Positions 15,687 through 24,773 of a DNA stretch of 42,025 nucleotides are shown here, piece after piece; position 1 is the first letter of the stretch; each line of letters opens with the position of its first letter. The stretch lies in contig JAISYZ010000206.1 of the NCBI GenBank assembly GCA_031269545.1, positions 1-42,025 of the forward strand, read 5' to 3'. The stretch is from Prevotellaceae bacterium (GTDB lineage Bacteria; Bacteroidota; Bacteroidia; Bacteroidales; UBA932). A program made the translations under genes and the position numbers. The notes under the pieces were generated by a model that saw only the letters and a list, made by a program, of their open reading frames with translations, did no database searches and was not told the DNA's origin.

Positions 15687-15720
15687 TTGTTAATTGTTAA
15701 TTAATTTACTAATTTTGTCG
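15687..15720 (+). promoter_or_regulatory. Promoter of the phosphofructokinase gene
   Basis: TTG at 15687-15689, 20 bases, then TAATTTTG at 15710-15717. The block 15697-15720 is identical to 14203-14226 before ruvX. The preferred start codon is ATG 15748; an upstream in-frame ATG at 15694 lies inside this promoter and is rejected. Confidence 0.65.
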
Positions 15721-15747
15721 CGTGATAAAATAAAATTTTATAAAAAC

Positions 15748-16983
15748 ATGAACGAACAAAAGTCAATTCTTATTCTTTGCGGCGGAGGTCCCGCACCCGG
15801 AATAAACACTGTTATCAGTGCAGTATCAAAACAGTTTCTTGCAGCAGGCTACAGAGTTATAGGCTTGCACGAAGGCTATCGAAATCTGTTCAATGGTAAA
15901 GCCGAAACCATTGATATTAATTTTGAATTTGCCGATAAAATTTTTAACATGGGAGGTTCTACTTTGCAGATGAGCAGATATAAACCTAAAAATGAAGAAT
16001 TTAATCCCGATTTTTTTGTGAAAAACAATATTAAACTTTTAGTTACTATCGGAGGAGACGATACGGCATCTACGGCAACACGAATATCTAATTATTTGGC
16101 TGAACATAATGTTAAAATTCAAAATATTCATGTTCCAAAAACTATCGACAACGACCTTCCCCTGCCCGAAGGAATTTCTACTTTCGGTTATCAATCGGCA
16201 AAAGACGAAGGCGCACGAATTACGGCAGCCGTTTATGAAGATTCGCGCACAGGCGGAGTTTGGTTTGTGCTTTGCGCAATGGGACGCGAAGCAGGGCATT
16301 TGGCTTTTGGAATTGGAGCGGCAAGCCACGCACCAATGATTATAATTCCCGAAATGTTCAACGAAAACAATCCTGTAACTCTCAACAAAATTGTTAAACT
16401 GATTATTTCGTCAATCGTAAAACGTAAAATCATGGGAATACCTTACGGCGTTGCAATAGTAAGCGAAGGTGTTTTTCACAATCTTTCAGAAGATGAGTTG
16501 AAAAATTCGGGAATTACATTTACCTACGACGAACATGGACATCCCGAACTTGGAATTGTAAGCAAGGCTCATATTTTTAACGTGCTGGTACAAAATAAAC
16601 TTAAAGAATTAAGCCTGAATGTAAAAACACGTCCTGTTGAATTGGGTTACGAATTACGCTGTATTGCTCCAAAGGCATTCGATTTGTTCTACTGCAACCT
16701 GCTTGGAATTGGAGTGAAAATTCTTTACGATCAGGGATATACAGGCTGCATGGTTACAGGAAATCAACGCGGCGACATAAAAGGCGTTTTTCTGAAAGAT
16801 ATGGTTGATCCCGCAACAGGAAAAATTGCAACTCGTCTTGTAAATATGAAAGGCAACAAATGCCAAATGATATATCGTTACGGATTGCAGTATGTTACTG
16901 AAAAAGATTATGAAGCGGCGCATAAATATTTGCAAAATCCCGAAGACTACGATTTCAACAAACTGGTAAATCTTCCTGAATAA
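15748..16983 (+). CDS. 6-phosphofructokinase, PPi-dependent type
   Basis: A 411-residue phosphofructokinase that phosphorylates fructose 6-phosphate in glycolysis. The nucleotide/PPi-binding loop reads GGDD with Asp105 instead of the Gly found in ATP enzymes (GGDGS), and the catalytic loop reads PKTIDND with Lys131 instead of PGTIDND. Both substitutions are the established signature of pyrophosphate-dependent enzymes, so the reaction is probably reversible and saves ATP. Further motifs are GGGPAPGIN at the N terminus, AMGREAGHLA and ELGYELRC. The frame is open from ATG 15694, but that codon lies in the promoter; ATG 15748 begins MNEQKSILIL, as in relatives. Confidence 0.9.
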   Translation: MNEQKSILILCGGGPAPGINTVISAVSKQFLAAGYRVIGLHEGYRNLFNGKAETIDINFEFADKIFNMGGSTLQMSRYKPKNEEFNPDFFVKNNIKLLVTIGGDDTASTATRISNYLAEHNVKIQNIHVPKTIDNDLPLPEGISTFGYQSAKDEGARITAAVYEDSRTGGVWFVLCAMGREAGHLAFGIGAASHAPMIIIPEMFNENNPVTLNKIVKLIISSIVKRKIMGIPYGVAIVSEGVFHNLSEDELKNSGITFTYDEHGHPELGIVSKAHIFNVLVQNKLKELSLNVKTRPVELGYELRCIAPKAFDLFYCNLLGIGVKILYDQGYTGCMVTGNQRGDIKGVFLKDMVDPATGKIATRLVNMKGNKCQMIYRYGLQYVTEKDYEAAHKYLQNPEDYDFNKLVNLPE

Positions 16984-17056
16984 TGTAAACTGTTTTTTCT
17001 GATACTGCAATATCGCTGAGCCAACTGTTGCAAGCGTAATTATTAATATTGCTTTT

Positions 17057-18757
17057 TCATGGTTTATTTATTTTAGCCCAGGTATCTTTAAGCGTTGCCG
17101 TACGGTTGAATACAAGTTTGTCATCGGTTGAATCCTTGTCAACACAAAAATATCCTACACGTTCAAACTGTACTTTATCGAGAACTTTCAGCGTTTTCAA
17201 TGCGGGTTCGATAAAAGCAGTTACCTTTTTCAACGAGTCGGGATTTAGAAAATCCTTGTAGTCTTTATCTTCGGGAATATTATCCATAAACGGTTCGGTA
17301 AACAGGCGGTCGAACAGACGCACTTCGGCTTGCGCTGCATGTTGAACCGATACCCAATGAATTGTTCCCTGCACTTTGCGTCCGTCAGGCGAATTTCCTC
17401 CGCGTGAAGCAGGATCGTAAGTGCAGTGAATTTCTGTTATTTCGCCGTTTTCATCTTTCACAACATCCGTGCATTTTATGAAATATGCATAACGCAAACG
17501 CACTTCGCTTCCGGGCGAAAGCCGAAAATACTTTTTAGGCGGATTTTCCATAAAGTCATCTCGTTCTATATAAATTATTTTTGAAAACGGAACCTCATGC
17601 GTACCGGCGTTTTCATCTTCGGGATTATTTATCGCCTTCAACATTTCGGTTTCGCTGTCGCGATAGTTTGTAATCACAACTTTCAGCGGATTCAATACAG
17701 CCATACAGCGATTTGCGCGTTTGTTCAAATCTTCGCGCAAACACCATTCAAGCAGCGACAAATCGATAACATTATCGCGTTTTGCAACTCCTACCTTTTC
17801 GGCAAACATGCGTATGCTTTCGGGCGTATATCCTCTTCGGCGTATTCCGCAGATTGTCGGCATTCGCGGATCGTCCCAGCCCGAAACATAACTGTTTTTT
17901 ACAAGTTCCAATAATTTGCGCTTGCTCATTATGGTATAAGTGAGATTTAAGCGTGCAAATTCGTACTGATGCGATGGAAATATTCCAAGTTTTTCGATAA
18001 ACCAGTCGTAAAGCGGACGATGTACATCAAACTCAAGTGTACAAATGGAATGAGTAATATTTTCGATCGAATCGCATTGTCCGTGAGCATAATCGTACAT
18101 TGGATAAATGCACCATTTATTGCCTGTCCTGTGATGTTCGGCATGAATTATTCGATACAAAATAGGATCGCGCAGCAACATATTGGAATGCGCCATATCG
18201 ATTTTTGCGCGTAAAACTTTTTCTCCATCGGCAAATTCGCCTGCTCGCATTCGTCCGAATAAATCAAGGTTTTCGTCTGCGCTGCGATTTCGATACGGAC
18301 TGTTTGTTCCTGCAAGGCTTATGGTTCCTCGCGTCTGGCGAATTTCATCCTGAGTCTGGTCGTCAACGTAAGCCAAATCTTTTTTTATAAGCGTCAAAGC
18401 CCATTCGTAAAGTTGTTCAAAATAGTCGGATGCATAAAATTCGTTTGCCCAGTTGAATCCGAGCCAGTTAACATCTTCTTTGATTGAATCTACATATTCG
18501 GTATCTTCCTTGACGGGATTTGTGTCGTCAAAGCGAAGATTGGTTTTGCCTCCGTATTTTTGAGCAATGCCAAAATTCAGACATATAGATTTTGCATGCC
18601 CTATATGCAAATATCCGTTTGGTTCGGGCGGAAAACGGGTAAGAATACTTTTATGTTTGCCTGTCTGCAAATCGTTTTCAACAATTTCTTCGATAAAATT
18701 AAGCGTTTTAGCCTCTGTTTCGCCGGCTTCTGTTTTGTTATTCATTTCCTTAAACAT
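17057..18757 (-). CDS. glnS: Glutaminyl-tRNA synthetase
   Basis: A 566-residue class I synthetase that charges tRNA-Gln. [17 protein letters not shown] near residue 45 contains the HIGH motif, LRFDDTNP follows, and IMSKRKLL is the KMSKS-type loop. The C-terminal anticodon-binding beta-barrels include [12 protein letters not shown] and KVQGTIHWV. Length and motifs fit bacterial GlnRS rather than GluRS ([12 protein letters not shown] near the C terminus). ATG 18757 (MFKEMNNK) is preferred; MNNK at 18745 is an alternative. The frame extends 15 codons further upstream, but those overlap the likely promoter at 18770-18799. It converges with the phosphofructokinase gene. Confidence 0.95.
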   Translation of the reverse strand: MFKEMNNKTEAGETEAKTLNFIEEIVENDLQTGKHKSILTRFPPEPNGYLHIGHAKSICLNFGIAQKYGGKTNLRFDDTNPVKEDTEYVDSIKEDVNWLGFNWANEFYASDYFEQLYEWALTLIKKDLAYVDDQTQDEIRQTRGTISLAGTNSPYRNRSADENLDLFGRMRAGEFADGEKVLRAKIDMAHSNMLLRDPILYRIIHAEHHRTGNKWCIYPMYDYAHGQCDSIENITHSICTLEFDVHRPLYDWFIEKLGIFPSHQYEFARLNLTYTIMSKRKLLELVKNSYVSGWDDPRMPTICGIRRRGYTPESIRMFAEKVGVAKRDNVIDLSLLEWCLREDLNKRANRCMAVLNPLKVVITNYRDSETEMLKAINNPEDENAGTHEVPFSKIIYIERDDFMENPPKKYFRLSPGSEVRLRYAYFIKCTDVVKDENGEITEIHCTYDPASRGGNSPDGRKVQGTIHWVSVQHAAQAEVRLFDRLFTEPFMDNIPEDKDYKDFLNPDSLKKVTAFIEPALKTLKVLDKVQFERVGYFCVDKDSTDDKLVFNRTATLKDTWAKINKP

Positions 18758-18769
18758 TTTATTAATTTG

Positions 18770-18799
18770 TAAAATTACAAAAAAGAAACATATTACAAA
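18770..18799 (-). promoter_or_regulatory. Possible glnS promoter
   Basis: On the reverse strand TTTG (18799-18796), 18 bases, then TAATTTTA (18777-18770). The -7 box has A in place of the final G, so this is a moderate match. It lies 13 bases before the preferred start. Confidence 0.4.
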
Positions 18800-18953
18800 C
18801 AATTTTTCTCAATTATGATAAATTCTGCTAAATTGCAGTATGACAAAATCGTTTTTAAGTAGAGTTTTATTGTGTACCTGCAAAGACGGAAGGTGTACAG
18901 GGAGAGTCATAATGTCTTTACGGAATCTTATACTGTTGAATTTGTTACATTTT

Positions 18954-20279
18954 CTATTCAAGCAGCAAATCGCATTTTGAGTGTAAACTGTATTGTTGTT
19001 TTTCGAAAAAGAAATGTTCTTCACCGAAAGCAGGTTTCAGTTGATTAAACCAGGTCGCTTTTGAGTCGTATTTGGCAAAAAACGGAATATCAACCCATTT
19101 GGGATTACGTCCCTGCAAAAAGCGGAGAACAAAAATCTTTTCGCCTTTAACTTCCTGAATTCCCAGAATCTGTATTTTACCCGCCATGTCGCTCATGCTT
19201 GGTCCGCGCACCGTTCGGCAAATTCCGCTGACGTTGCGATACGCTTTTCTGTATATTTCCCAGCATTTTTCCAGAGGCAGTTCAAAATAATGTTTCGCTC
19301 CCGTGTCGCGCGGAACGAACATATAATAGGGAATACATCCCAAATCTACCTGTTTGCGCCACATCTGCGACCAAAGTTCGGGCTTGTCGTTGATATGGTT
19401 CAGCACAGGCGATTGTGTTCTTATCTGCGAACCTGTATTCCGTATGCGTTTGATGGCTTGCTGCACTGCATTTGTCGATAATTCTACCGGATGATTAAAG
19501 TGCGCCTGCAACGAAAGATTTTTTCCCGATGCATTTACCTGTTCAAACAGCCTGATAATGTCGTCGCTGTCTTTGTCGTTGATGTAACGATAAGGATAAT
19601 AACTGAGCGATTTTGTTCCTATCCGTACGGTATGAATATGATTAAATTCTTTCGCAAACAGAGGACGGATATACATTGCCAGCATTTCTGCCGACATCAC
19701 CATAGGGTCGCCGCCTGTGAACAGTATATCGGTTACTTCTTTATGTGCTTTAAGATATTTCAGAAACAAATCGGCTTCTTTCATGGCAAATTTAAATTCG
19801 TTCATTCCCGAAAACTGAGGCCAGCGAAAACAAAAGGTGCAGTATGCATGACATGTTTGTCCCTGACTTGGAAAAAACAGTATCGTTTCGGGATATTTGT
19901 GCTGAATGCCTTTCAATTTTATTTCGCCCAGATACGGAACATTATGTTCCTGTCCGGCAGGATTAGGATTGAGCGACAAACGGATGCGTTTAACAACTTC
20001 GTCGATTAAGTTTTTGTCGGCATTGTCATTCAAAAGTTTTTTAATAACATCATAATGTCGTTTTCTTAACATTCCGCGGCGTGGAAAGTTGAGCGTAAAT
20101 ACAGGATCTGTATCAACACTGTTCCAGTCAATCAGTTCATTTACTACGTAATTGTTTGTTTTGAAAGGTAAAACTCGTCCTACAATTTCTATATCTCTGA
20201 TTATTTCGTCAGACAGATACGATATTTGAGGAATATTCTTAAAATTATGCAGCGAGTATGATTTTATAACATTTTCCAT
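18954..20279 (-). CDS. KamA-family radical SAM protein (lysine 2,3-aminomutase-like)
   Basis: 441 residues. The radical SAM cluster CHAYCTFCF (Cys143, Cys147, Cys150) is followed by FTGGDPMVMS, the SAM-binding GGDP motif of lysine 2,3-aminomutases, and later by an AGKIQILGI segment that aligns with the PLP-lysine region. True lysine aminomutases keep two substrate-binding Asp residues that I cannot place with confidence here, and the C terminus (WVDIPFFAKYDSKATWF) differs from KamA proper. The call is therefore at family level: an aminomutase acting on an unidentified amino acid. It stands alone; a -7-like TAACTTTA lies about 45 bases upstream on the reverse strand. Confidence 0.8.
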   Translation of the reverse strand: MENVIKSYSLHNFKNIPQISYLSDEIIRDIEIVGRVLPFKTNNYVVNELIDWNSVDTDPVFTLNFPRRGMLRKRHYDVIKKLLNDNADKNLIDEVVKRIRLSLNPNPAGQEHNVPYLGEIKLKGIQHKYPETILFFPSQGQTCHAYCTFCFRWPQFSGMNEFKFAMKEADLFLKYLKAHKEVTDILFTGGDPMVMSAEMLAMYIRPLFAKEFNHIHTVRIGTKSLSYYPYRYINDKDSDDIIRLFEQVNASGKNLSLQAHFNHPVELSTNAVQQAIKRIRNTGSQIRTQSPVLNHINDKPELWSQMWRKQVDLGCIPYYMFVPRDTGAKHYFELPLEKCWEIYRKAYRNVSGICRTVRGPSMSDMAGKIQILGIQEVKGEKIFVLRFLQGRNPKWVDIPFFAKYDSKATWFNQLKPAFGEEHFFFEKQQYSLHSKCDLLLE

Positions 20280-20496
20280 AATTAATTTGATGTTAATGGT
20301 TACTAATTGCGGTAAAGTTATAAAAAATTATTTAAAAACAAAGAAAATGTTAAGATTTTTAACAAAATAAAAACACAGTCAATCGCACTGCGAATGATGT
20401 TTTTACAGGCATGAAGCCCTTAATTATCTAATGCTCAACAAAATTATATAGTTTAATACTGAATACCCGATACTGCTGATTACAGAGTAATAAAAA

Positions 20497-21612
20497 TCAT
20501 TTCACTCTGTCAAGTATCCATGTTGAAATTTCGTTTAATGCAGTTGGCGAAAATGTTTGTTTGACAGTTGCATATTCCGTTAGCGCTCCTGTCTTACATT
20601 CCTGAAAAAGATGATTTAATCCGTCAAGTTCTTTTACTGTAAAATCGCCGTTTCCGCCCTTTTCAAGAGCCGTTTTTATTGCATCCAGATTTACCTGCGA
20701 TGGAACTTGCAAATCCTTGCTTCCATTCAGCGCAAGCACGGGGCATTTTATCTGTTCCAAAACAGGCGCAGGATTATGACGCAGGAAATATTTTATCCAC
20801 GGACTGTTTATTTCTTTGATAGTTTCCGAAATAATATTTTCGTCGGTCTGACCGCCTTTCATATTCGCAGGCATTTCAGACAGATATTGTTTGGCTCTTT
20901 CCGTTGCTTTTTCTTCAAGTTCTTTTTTATCGTCTATTGTGCATATCATTTCATACAGATCTCTGTTCACAGCGCTCGACTGTTCTATTACGCTATCCGG
21001 CATTCCCATTGATTTTGCGATGAGCGCCGTTTGCAACAGCAGTAAATCTTTGCCTTGAATACCCGGACCTGCAAGCATAACAATAAATGCAATGTCCTTC
21101 GATTTTGCAGCGAGCATGGGCGCAATGATTCCGCCTTCGCTGTGTCCAATAAGTCCGATTTTTGTTTTGTCGATTTCGTTGCGCGATAAAAGATAATTTA
21201 CCGCCGCTTCAACATCATCCGCAAAATTTTCGGTAGTTGCATCGGAATTGTAGCCTTCCGACTCGCCAAAGCCTCTGTCATCGAAGCGCAAAACGGCAAT
21301 GCCGTTACGCGTAAGGTGATCGGCTAAAACGAGAAAGGGTTTATGTCCCATTATCTCTTCGTTTCGGTTTTGAGCGCCGCTTCCCGAAATCAGCACTACC
21401 GCAGGAAAAACGCCTTTGCTCGAAGGCATGGTGAGCGTTCCTGCAAGAGTAAAGTTTTCTTTTTCGTTGGTGAATTTCACATCTTCCGAATAATAGGCTT
21501 CGGGGTTTATTTCTTTTTCCTGATAGCCAAATTCAAGTTCAGCATGTTCTTTTTTATTACTTTTGCAGGCAAATAAACTTGCAGCAAGCAAAACGAATAA
21601 TATCTTTTTCAT
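20497..21612 (-). CDS. Alpha/beta-hydrolase lipoprotein
   Basis: A 371-residue lipoprotein: the lipobox LFAC lies at about residues 13-16 (MKKILFVLLAASLFACKS), so the mature protein is anchored through Cys16. The hydrolase has the oxyanion region VLISGSGAQNRNE, RFDDRGFGES, the nucleophile elbow GHSEGG with Ser158, and the late Asp (NGSKDLQV) and His (DGLNHLF). This layout is that of the dienelactone-hydrolase/serine aminopeptidase-like S9 group often annotated as alpha/beta fold hydrolase. The substrate is not evident. ATG 21612 is chosen over 21624 because it places Lys-Lys and the hydrophobic core correctly for a lipoprotein leader. Confidence 0.85.
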   Translation of the reverse strand: MKKILFVLLAASLFACKSNKKEHAELEFGYQEKEINPEAYYSEDVKFTNEKENFTLAGTLTMPSSKGVFPAVVLISGSGAQNRNEEIMGHKPFLVLADHLTRNGIAVLRFDDRGFGESEGYNSDATTENFADDVEAAVNYLLSRNEIDKTKIGLIGHSEGGIIAPMLAAKSKDIAFIVMLAGPGIQGKDLLLLQTALIAKSMGMPDSVIEQSSAVNRDLYEMICTIDDKKELEEKATERAKQYLSEMPANMKGGQTDENIISETIKEINSPWIKYFLRHNPAPVLEQIKCPVLALNGSKDLQVPSQVNLDAIKTALEKGGNGDFTVKELDGLNHLFQECKTGALTEYATVKQTFSPTALNEISTWILDRVK

Positions 21613-21729
21613 ATAGAATAACAATTAAAAATTATAACACAAAATTAATATTATTTTAGCGATTGACAATAATTGTCTGTTCTTTTATTTCCACCGTAGC
21701 GAAAGCGCTATGCCAAATGGGAAATATTA

Positions 21730-22776
21730 TCATTTGCTTTTCCGTTTTGCAAATGCTTCGTTCAGCCAGTTGGGAATAATAATCATGCCAAGTATCAGAT
21801 AAAAATAATAAGTGATTATGCGCCATATAACTGCTACAAGTAAAACAATGCTGCCTGATGTAAAAATATCGCTGTAATATTGTTTAAATGTCAATTCGCT
21901 CATTCCGCTGCCTCCGGGAGTAGGCATTACTGCAATGAATATCCAGATTATTATTTGTCGCGCAAAAACGGTAAAGTGATTGCCGACAGGAACAAAAGCC
22001 ATGAAAACAGCATTGACAACTAAAAATCGCGCAGACCATATAACTAATGTTAACAATGCGTTTGTGAGCCAGAAAGCGAACGAACAGTGTCCTATGTCGT
22101 GAGATGCCTGTATAATATTAGCCGTCATTTTTTCTATTTTCGGTTTCCATCGTCTTAAAAATGGCAGTTTGAAAAGCAGCAACAATATTTTTTGTACTAA
22201 TTGAGGACGGATAAAAATGCCTGTGTACAGCAAAATGACCCAAATGAGATGAATCAGATAAAGAATGATAAAGATATATCCTGCAAAAGCCATTACTGTT
22301 GATGGCGGAAAAATTTCCCGAACAGGAAGCAATATAAATAATATCGGACATATTATGACAAAATATAATTCATCAAGCAACAGATTTACCAGCATGATTG
22401 TAGCGCTTCGACCTGTTTCTACGCCTTCTTTTGTCAGAAAAAAAGCAATGAGAGTTGACCCGCCGATTGCCGTAGGCGTGATGGCAGATGTAAATTCGGT
22501 GAGTACATTTACAACAAATGATTGTTTCCACGAAATAATATTGCCCGACAGCAGTCTGAAACGCCACATAAGAGCAAAATCGCGCACGAGAATCAGCAAA
22601 AATGCCAGCATGATAAAAAGTATGCTCGCAAGCGTGAAATTAAAAGTAGAAAATACCGACATGTCAAATTCGCGCAGAAACAGCCACACAATTACTGCTG
22701 TTCCTATTACTACGGGAAGATATATCCAATATCGTTTGAACGGTTTAAATGCAGGTGTTTGAGGCGTTTGTTGCAT
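21730..22776 (-). CDS. Flippase-like membrane protein (LPG synthase TM-region family)
   Basis: A 348-residue polytopic membrane protein with about eight hydrophobic segments and no catalytic extracellular domain. The motifs SAITPTAIGGSTLIAFFL and PTPGGSGMSELTF are those of the UPF0104/AglD-type family, whose fold matches the flippase half of MprF. Members are thought to move or help synthesise glycolipids or lipid-linked sugars. Its start lies 32 bases inside the end of the upstream glycosyltransferase gene, so the two are very likely translationally coupled and act in one envelope-lipid pathway. The product of that pathway cannot be read from the sequence. Confidence 0.85.
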   Translation of the reverse strand: MQQTPQTPAFKPFKRYWIYLPVVIGTAVIVWLFLREFDMSVFSTFNFTLASILFIMLAFLLILVRDFALMWRFRLLSGNIISWKQSFVVNVLTEFTSAITPTAIGGSTLIAFFLTKEGVETGRSATIMLVNLLLDELYFVIICPILFILLPVREIFPPSTVMAFAGYIFIILYLIHLIWVILLYTGIFIRPQLVQKILLLLFKLPFLRRWKPKIEKMTANIIQASHDIGHCSFAFWLTNALLTLVIWSARFLVVNAVFMAFVPVGNHFTVFARQIIIWIFIAVMPTPGGSGMSELTFKQYYSDIFTSGSIVLLVAVIWRIITYYFYLILGMIIIPNWLNEAFAKRKSK

Positions 22777-23917
22777 ATTTGTTTAATATTTGACTGTATC
22801 GTTGCAAAACTTCTTCGGTTATATTTTCCCACGAGCGTACAACGGTGCGTGCAGCGTTTTTGCCTGCCTGCTTCATGTTTTGCGGCGAGCGTACAAGTCC
22901 GCAAATGCGGGCAGCCATCTTTTCGCTTGAGTTTTCGGTAAGAAATCCGTTATAATTGTCGGTAAGTATTTTCGATGCAGTAGAACCGGCTATCATAAGC
23001 GTTGGTGTGTGCAGAGCGCCTGCTTCGCGTACAACTAACGGAGCGTTGTCGTACAGAGATGGAAAAACAAACAGGTCGGCTGCCGCATAATAATTTTTTA
23101 ACTGTTCGCGGTCGGATATTACGCCCCTAAACTTGACTTTTGACGATAAGCCGTACTGCACAACCATCGTGCGCATCTCGCGTTCGGCATATCCTGTTCC
23201 GATAAAAAACATTATGAACTGTTCATCTTTCATTGCCGCCAGCGATTCAATTATGAGCCGCGTATTTTTTTCCCAAATATGCTGTCCAACAAAAAGAAAT
23301 ACCGGCATATCATCAGGTATATTCATGCTTGCACGCGCCTGCTTTTTGAATGATTCTATATTTTGTTCGTCGGCAACGAAATCACAACCGTTATCCATCA
23401 CAGTTACTTCGCCTTTATAACCGTATGCGCGGATGGTATCTTCTACCGATGCCTGCGGAATCCACACCTCATCGGCTTTTTCGTAGAATGTGATTACTTT
23501 TTTTGTCATCCATTCCGCAATTTTTTTGTTGTGTGTAGCGCGTTCAAAATCGTCTTTATATTTGGAATGAAAAGTAGCCACAAGCGGAATTTTTTTTTGT
23601 CGAGCAATTTCCAGCGCAAGTTGCGCCGACGAAAAGGGACAGTGAACATGTATTATCGAAAATGGAATATCCTTTATCTCTCGCATAAAACGATAATCAA
23701 GGCGAGGTATTCCGTAGCGGTAAGGTTTGCGGCTCCACAAAGGAAGCGATGCATACCGGTAAACGGGATAGTCGGTATTGTCGATATGCTTCGGCATTTT
23801 GGCGGTAACAACACAAACCTGCTGATTTTTCCTGTGCATCCAGTATGCATAATTCTGCACTGTTAATGCTACGCCATCAAGCATGGGAGGAAAACTGTCG
23901 TTGAATAAGCCTATCAT
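22745..23917 (-). CDS. Glycosyltransferase family 4 (GT-B fold)
   Basis: A 390-residue glycosyltransferase. The N-terminal Rossmann half starts MIGLFNDSFPPMLDGVALTV, the pattern of GT4 enzymes that glycosylate diacylglycerol or phosphatidylinositol. HVHCPFSSAQLALEIA and ATFHSKYKDDF follow. The C-terminal half has FLFVGQHIWEKN, YYAAADLFVFPSLYDNAPLVVREA (the EX7E-like donor-binding region, with RxxG at the expected place) and the closing helix. There is no leader or membrane segment. The coupled flippase-like gene suggests a cytoplasmic glycolipid synthase whose product is moved across the membrane. Only weak promoter-like sequence is seen upstream. Confidence 0.9.
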   Translation of the reverse strand: MIGLFNDSFPPMLDGVALTVQNYAYWMHRKNQQVCVVTAKMPKHIDNTDYPVYRYASLPLWSRKPYRYGIPRLDYRFMREIKDIPFSIIHVHCPFSSAQLALEIARQKKIPLVATFHSKYKDDFERATHNKKIAEWMTKKVITFYEKADEVWIPQASVEDTIRAYGYKGEVTVMDNGCDFVADEQNIESFKKQARASMNIPDDMPVFLFVGQHIWEKNTRLIIESLAAMKDEQFIMFFIGTGYAEREMRTMVVQYGLSSKVKFRGVISDREQLKNYYAAADLFVFPSLYDNAPLVVREAGALHTPTLMIAGSTASKILTDNYNGFLTENSSEKMAARICGLVRSPQNMKQAGKNAARTVVRSWENITEEVLQRYSQILNKYATNASNTCI

Positions 23918-23984
23918 TTGTTGATTTGTTTGTTGATTCAGTTATAAAGTTTATCAAGTTTTTACATTAACCATTATTTTTCTC

Positions 23985-24039
23985 TTAATTGTTAATTGTT
24001 AATTGTTAATTGTTAATTGTTAATTGTTAATTGTTAATT
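23985..24039. repeat. Heptamer tandem repeat TTAATTG, seven copies plus a partial copy
   Basis: Seven exact TTAATTG units occupy 23985-24033 and a TTAATT remnant follows. The array lies between the glycosyltransferase start and the DUF6261-like gene, and supplies that gene's TAA stop (24027-24029). Because 7 is not a multiple of 3, every reading frame meets TAA within 21 bases in both directions. Confidence 0.95.
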
Positions 24040-24755
24040 AAATCATTCTTCGTTCTTTTTCCTGCGGTTTTGGCGAGTTGATTTTTGTAGCGTTCGCTTA
24101 CGGCGTTCAGTTCGTTTATAAGCGTTTTGTAACTGTCAATACCGTTTACCATAACCAGAGCCTCAATCATATTTAGCAACAATCGCAAAGCCCTGTCGGT
24201 TGCGAAGCGTGCTGTTTTCATTTTTGCTGCAGGGCGTCGGGCGATTTCGGCATATCGAGCAGCCATTAGTTGCCTGAATGTTTGATTTTCGGCGTCAAGT
24301 TGCGTCAGCCAGTCGTTCAGACTCAGCAGTTGCACCTCGGCGACATGCCTGTCGTTGAGTTCGCGCAGCAGGTCATCAATAGCAACCGTTTCTTCATCAA
24401 AAGTTTTTCGTGCGACATTGCCGTAATGTTCAATCACTGTATTTAATTTAGCGGCAGCGTGGCGCTTTGATGTGTCAAAATGATGCATTGCCGACTTTAC
24501 GCCATCAATAAAGCCGCGAAGAATACCGTCTCGAACATTATCCTGTGCATTGATTTCGCCTGTATATCCGCTTTTGCGAATTACGTCAAGCGCCGATACT
24601 TCCGTATCAAGCGCCGTCTTATAGTCATCGTACTGCTGCTGCACTCCAAGCGCTTGCGGGTTGTGCCTGACAATGATGCTGTCGAAAGTTTCGTTGTATT
24701 CTACATGCGCCTCGTTACGAAGTGCGGTGTAGTTGAATCTGATAAACTTTTTCAT
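24027..24755 (-). CDS. DUF6261-like protein
   Basis: A 242-residue soluble, mainly helical protein. The N-terminal FIRFNYTALRNEAHVEYNETF, a central HYGNVARKTFDEETVAI and the C-terminal NELNAVSERYKNQLA match my memory of DUF6261, a family of about 240 residues found in Bacteroidales with no assigned function. It has no leader and no enzymatic motif. It follows the 42-bp-repeat gene by 18 bases on the same strand, so both are likely read from the promoter at 25155-25201. The last residues and the stop codon are encoded by the TTAATTG heptamer array, so the C terminus may differ between strains. Family call from memory, not from a search. Confidence 0.7.
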   Translation of the reverse strand: MKKFIRFNYTALRNEAHVEYNETFDSIIVRHNPQALGVQQQYDDYKTALDTEVSALDVIRKSGYTGEINAQDNVRDGILRGFIDGVKSAMHHFDTSKRHAAAKLNTVIEHYGNVARKTFDEETVAIDDLLRELNDRHVAEVQLLSLNDWLTQLDAENQTFRQLMAARYAEIARRPAAKMKTARFATDRALRLLLNMIEALVMVNGIDSYKTLINELNAVSERYKNQLAKTAGKRTKNDLINN

Positions 24756-24773
24756 GTCAATTATGTTTTAAGG

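Noticed and set aside
15435-15704. 89-codon forward frame between def and pfk
   Set aside because: It lies within repeat copy A and its flanking palindromic sequence, including the pfk promoter; the protein has no domain and its DNA recurs at 38792 without the frame.
15694-15747. N-terminal extension of the phosphofructokinase
   Set aside because: The codons lie in the promoter block; the family begins at MNEQKSILIL.
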